Shown in pieces: positions 63,892 to 64,000 of a DNA stretch of 64,000 nt. Numbering within the stretch: position 1 is the first letter of the stretch; every line of letters begins with the position of its first letter. Origin of the DNA: Pseudomonas arsenicoxydans (GTDB lineage: Bacteria > Pseudomonadota > Gammaproteobacteria > Pseudomonadales > Pseudomonadaceae); contig NZ_RCZE01000016.1 of assembly GCF_006438915.1 (NCBI RefSeq), forward strand, positions 90,468 to 154,467. Direction: 5' to 3'. Below the pieces are notes generated by a model, which made no database searches, was not told the origin of the DNA, and worked only from the letters and a program-made list of their open reading frames with translations. A program made the translations under genes and the position numbers.

Positions 63892-64000
63892 GCGCGCCTC
63901 GGTTGAGACGAAAGATCTTAACCAACCGCTCTTTAACAACTGAATCAAGCAATTCGTGTGGGTGCTTGTGGAGTCAGACTGATAGTCAACAAGATTATCA
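63892..64000 (+). ncRNA. 5' leader of an rRNA operon (16S gene beyond the window)
   Basis: The antitermination boxA CGCTCTTTAACA is at 63927-63938. The following AACTGAATCAAGCAATTCG stretch is the standard Pseudomonas pre-16S leader. The window ends before the mature 16S start. Confidence 0.88.

Overview
The window looks like chromosomal DNA of a fluorescent Pseudomonas, probably of the P. fluorescens group. It carries pyoverdine genes (pvdS, pvdL, pvdH, an mbtH-like gene and an fpvGHJKCDEF operon), a citronellol/geraniol (atu) cluster, many short inverted repeats of the REPIN kind, and Pseudomonas-type rRNA promoters at the right edge. Protein identities come from reading motifs and from memory of families; no database search was run.

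Layout. 1-6.5 kb is housekeeping and signalling: the end of a lipid kinase, a NarL-type two-component pair, an Hpt-like protein, cheV behind a FliA promoter, a MOSC protein, ppnP and a DEDDh exonuclease. 6.5-15.7 kb is atuABCDEF (leftward) with divergent atuR and two matching operators in the shared intergenic region. 15.8-31.8 kb holds a periplasmic binding protein, a pvdYII-like acetyltransferase, the iron sigma factor pvdS with a Fur box on its promoter, and the 13-kb NRPS gene pvdL. 31.9-39.3 kb holds an alpha/beta hydrolase and a dsbD2-tlpA-dsbG disulfide operon facing its probable two-component system, with an AT-rich hemopexin-like gene wedged between. 39.5-48.1 kb is a GNAT gene, pvdH, the mbtH-like gene and the fpv operon for periplasmic iron release from ferripyoverdine. 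48.4-53.7 kb has a VOC protein, soxR with a SoxR-box-controlled monooxygenase, and a damaged sulfonate locus: msuE and msuD intact, msuC reduced to its C-terminal part at a REP element, sfnR frameshifted. 53.9-63.5 kb is mixed metabolism: a small lipoprotein, LysE exporter, IscS-like desulfurase, aminopeptidase P, LysR/oxidoreductase pair, DsbA-like isomerase, SDR/TetR pair, a small lipoprotein and rhtA. 63.6-64.0 kb has three tandem promoters and the boxA leader of an rRNA operon whose 16S gene lies beyond the window.

How it works together. Fur should repress pvdS when iron is plentiful. PvdS would then drive the acetyltransferase, pvdL, pvdH and the mbtH-like gene through TAAAT-16-CGT promoters, two of which overlap the stop codon of the preceding gene. 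PvdH supplies diaminobutyrate to PvdL, and the Fpv proteins recover iron in the periplasm. In the sulfur locus the sigma-54 promoter and its likely enhancer are intact although the activator gene and one structural gene are broken.

The most unusual items are the four-bladed hemopexin-like protein, the REP-associated loss of the msuC N-terminus next to a frameshifted sfnR, and the PvdS promoters embedded in stop codons.
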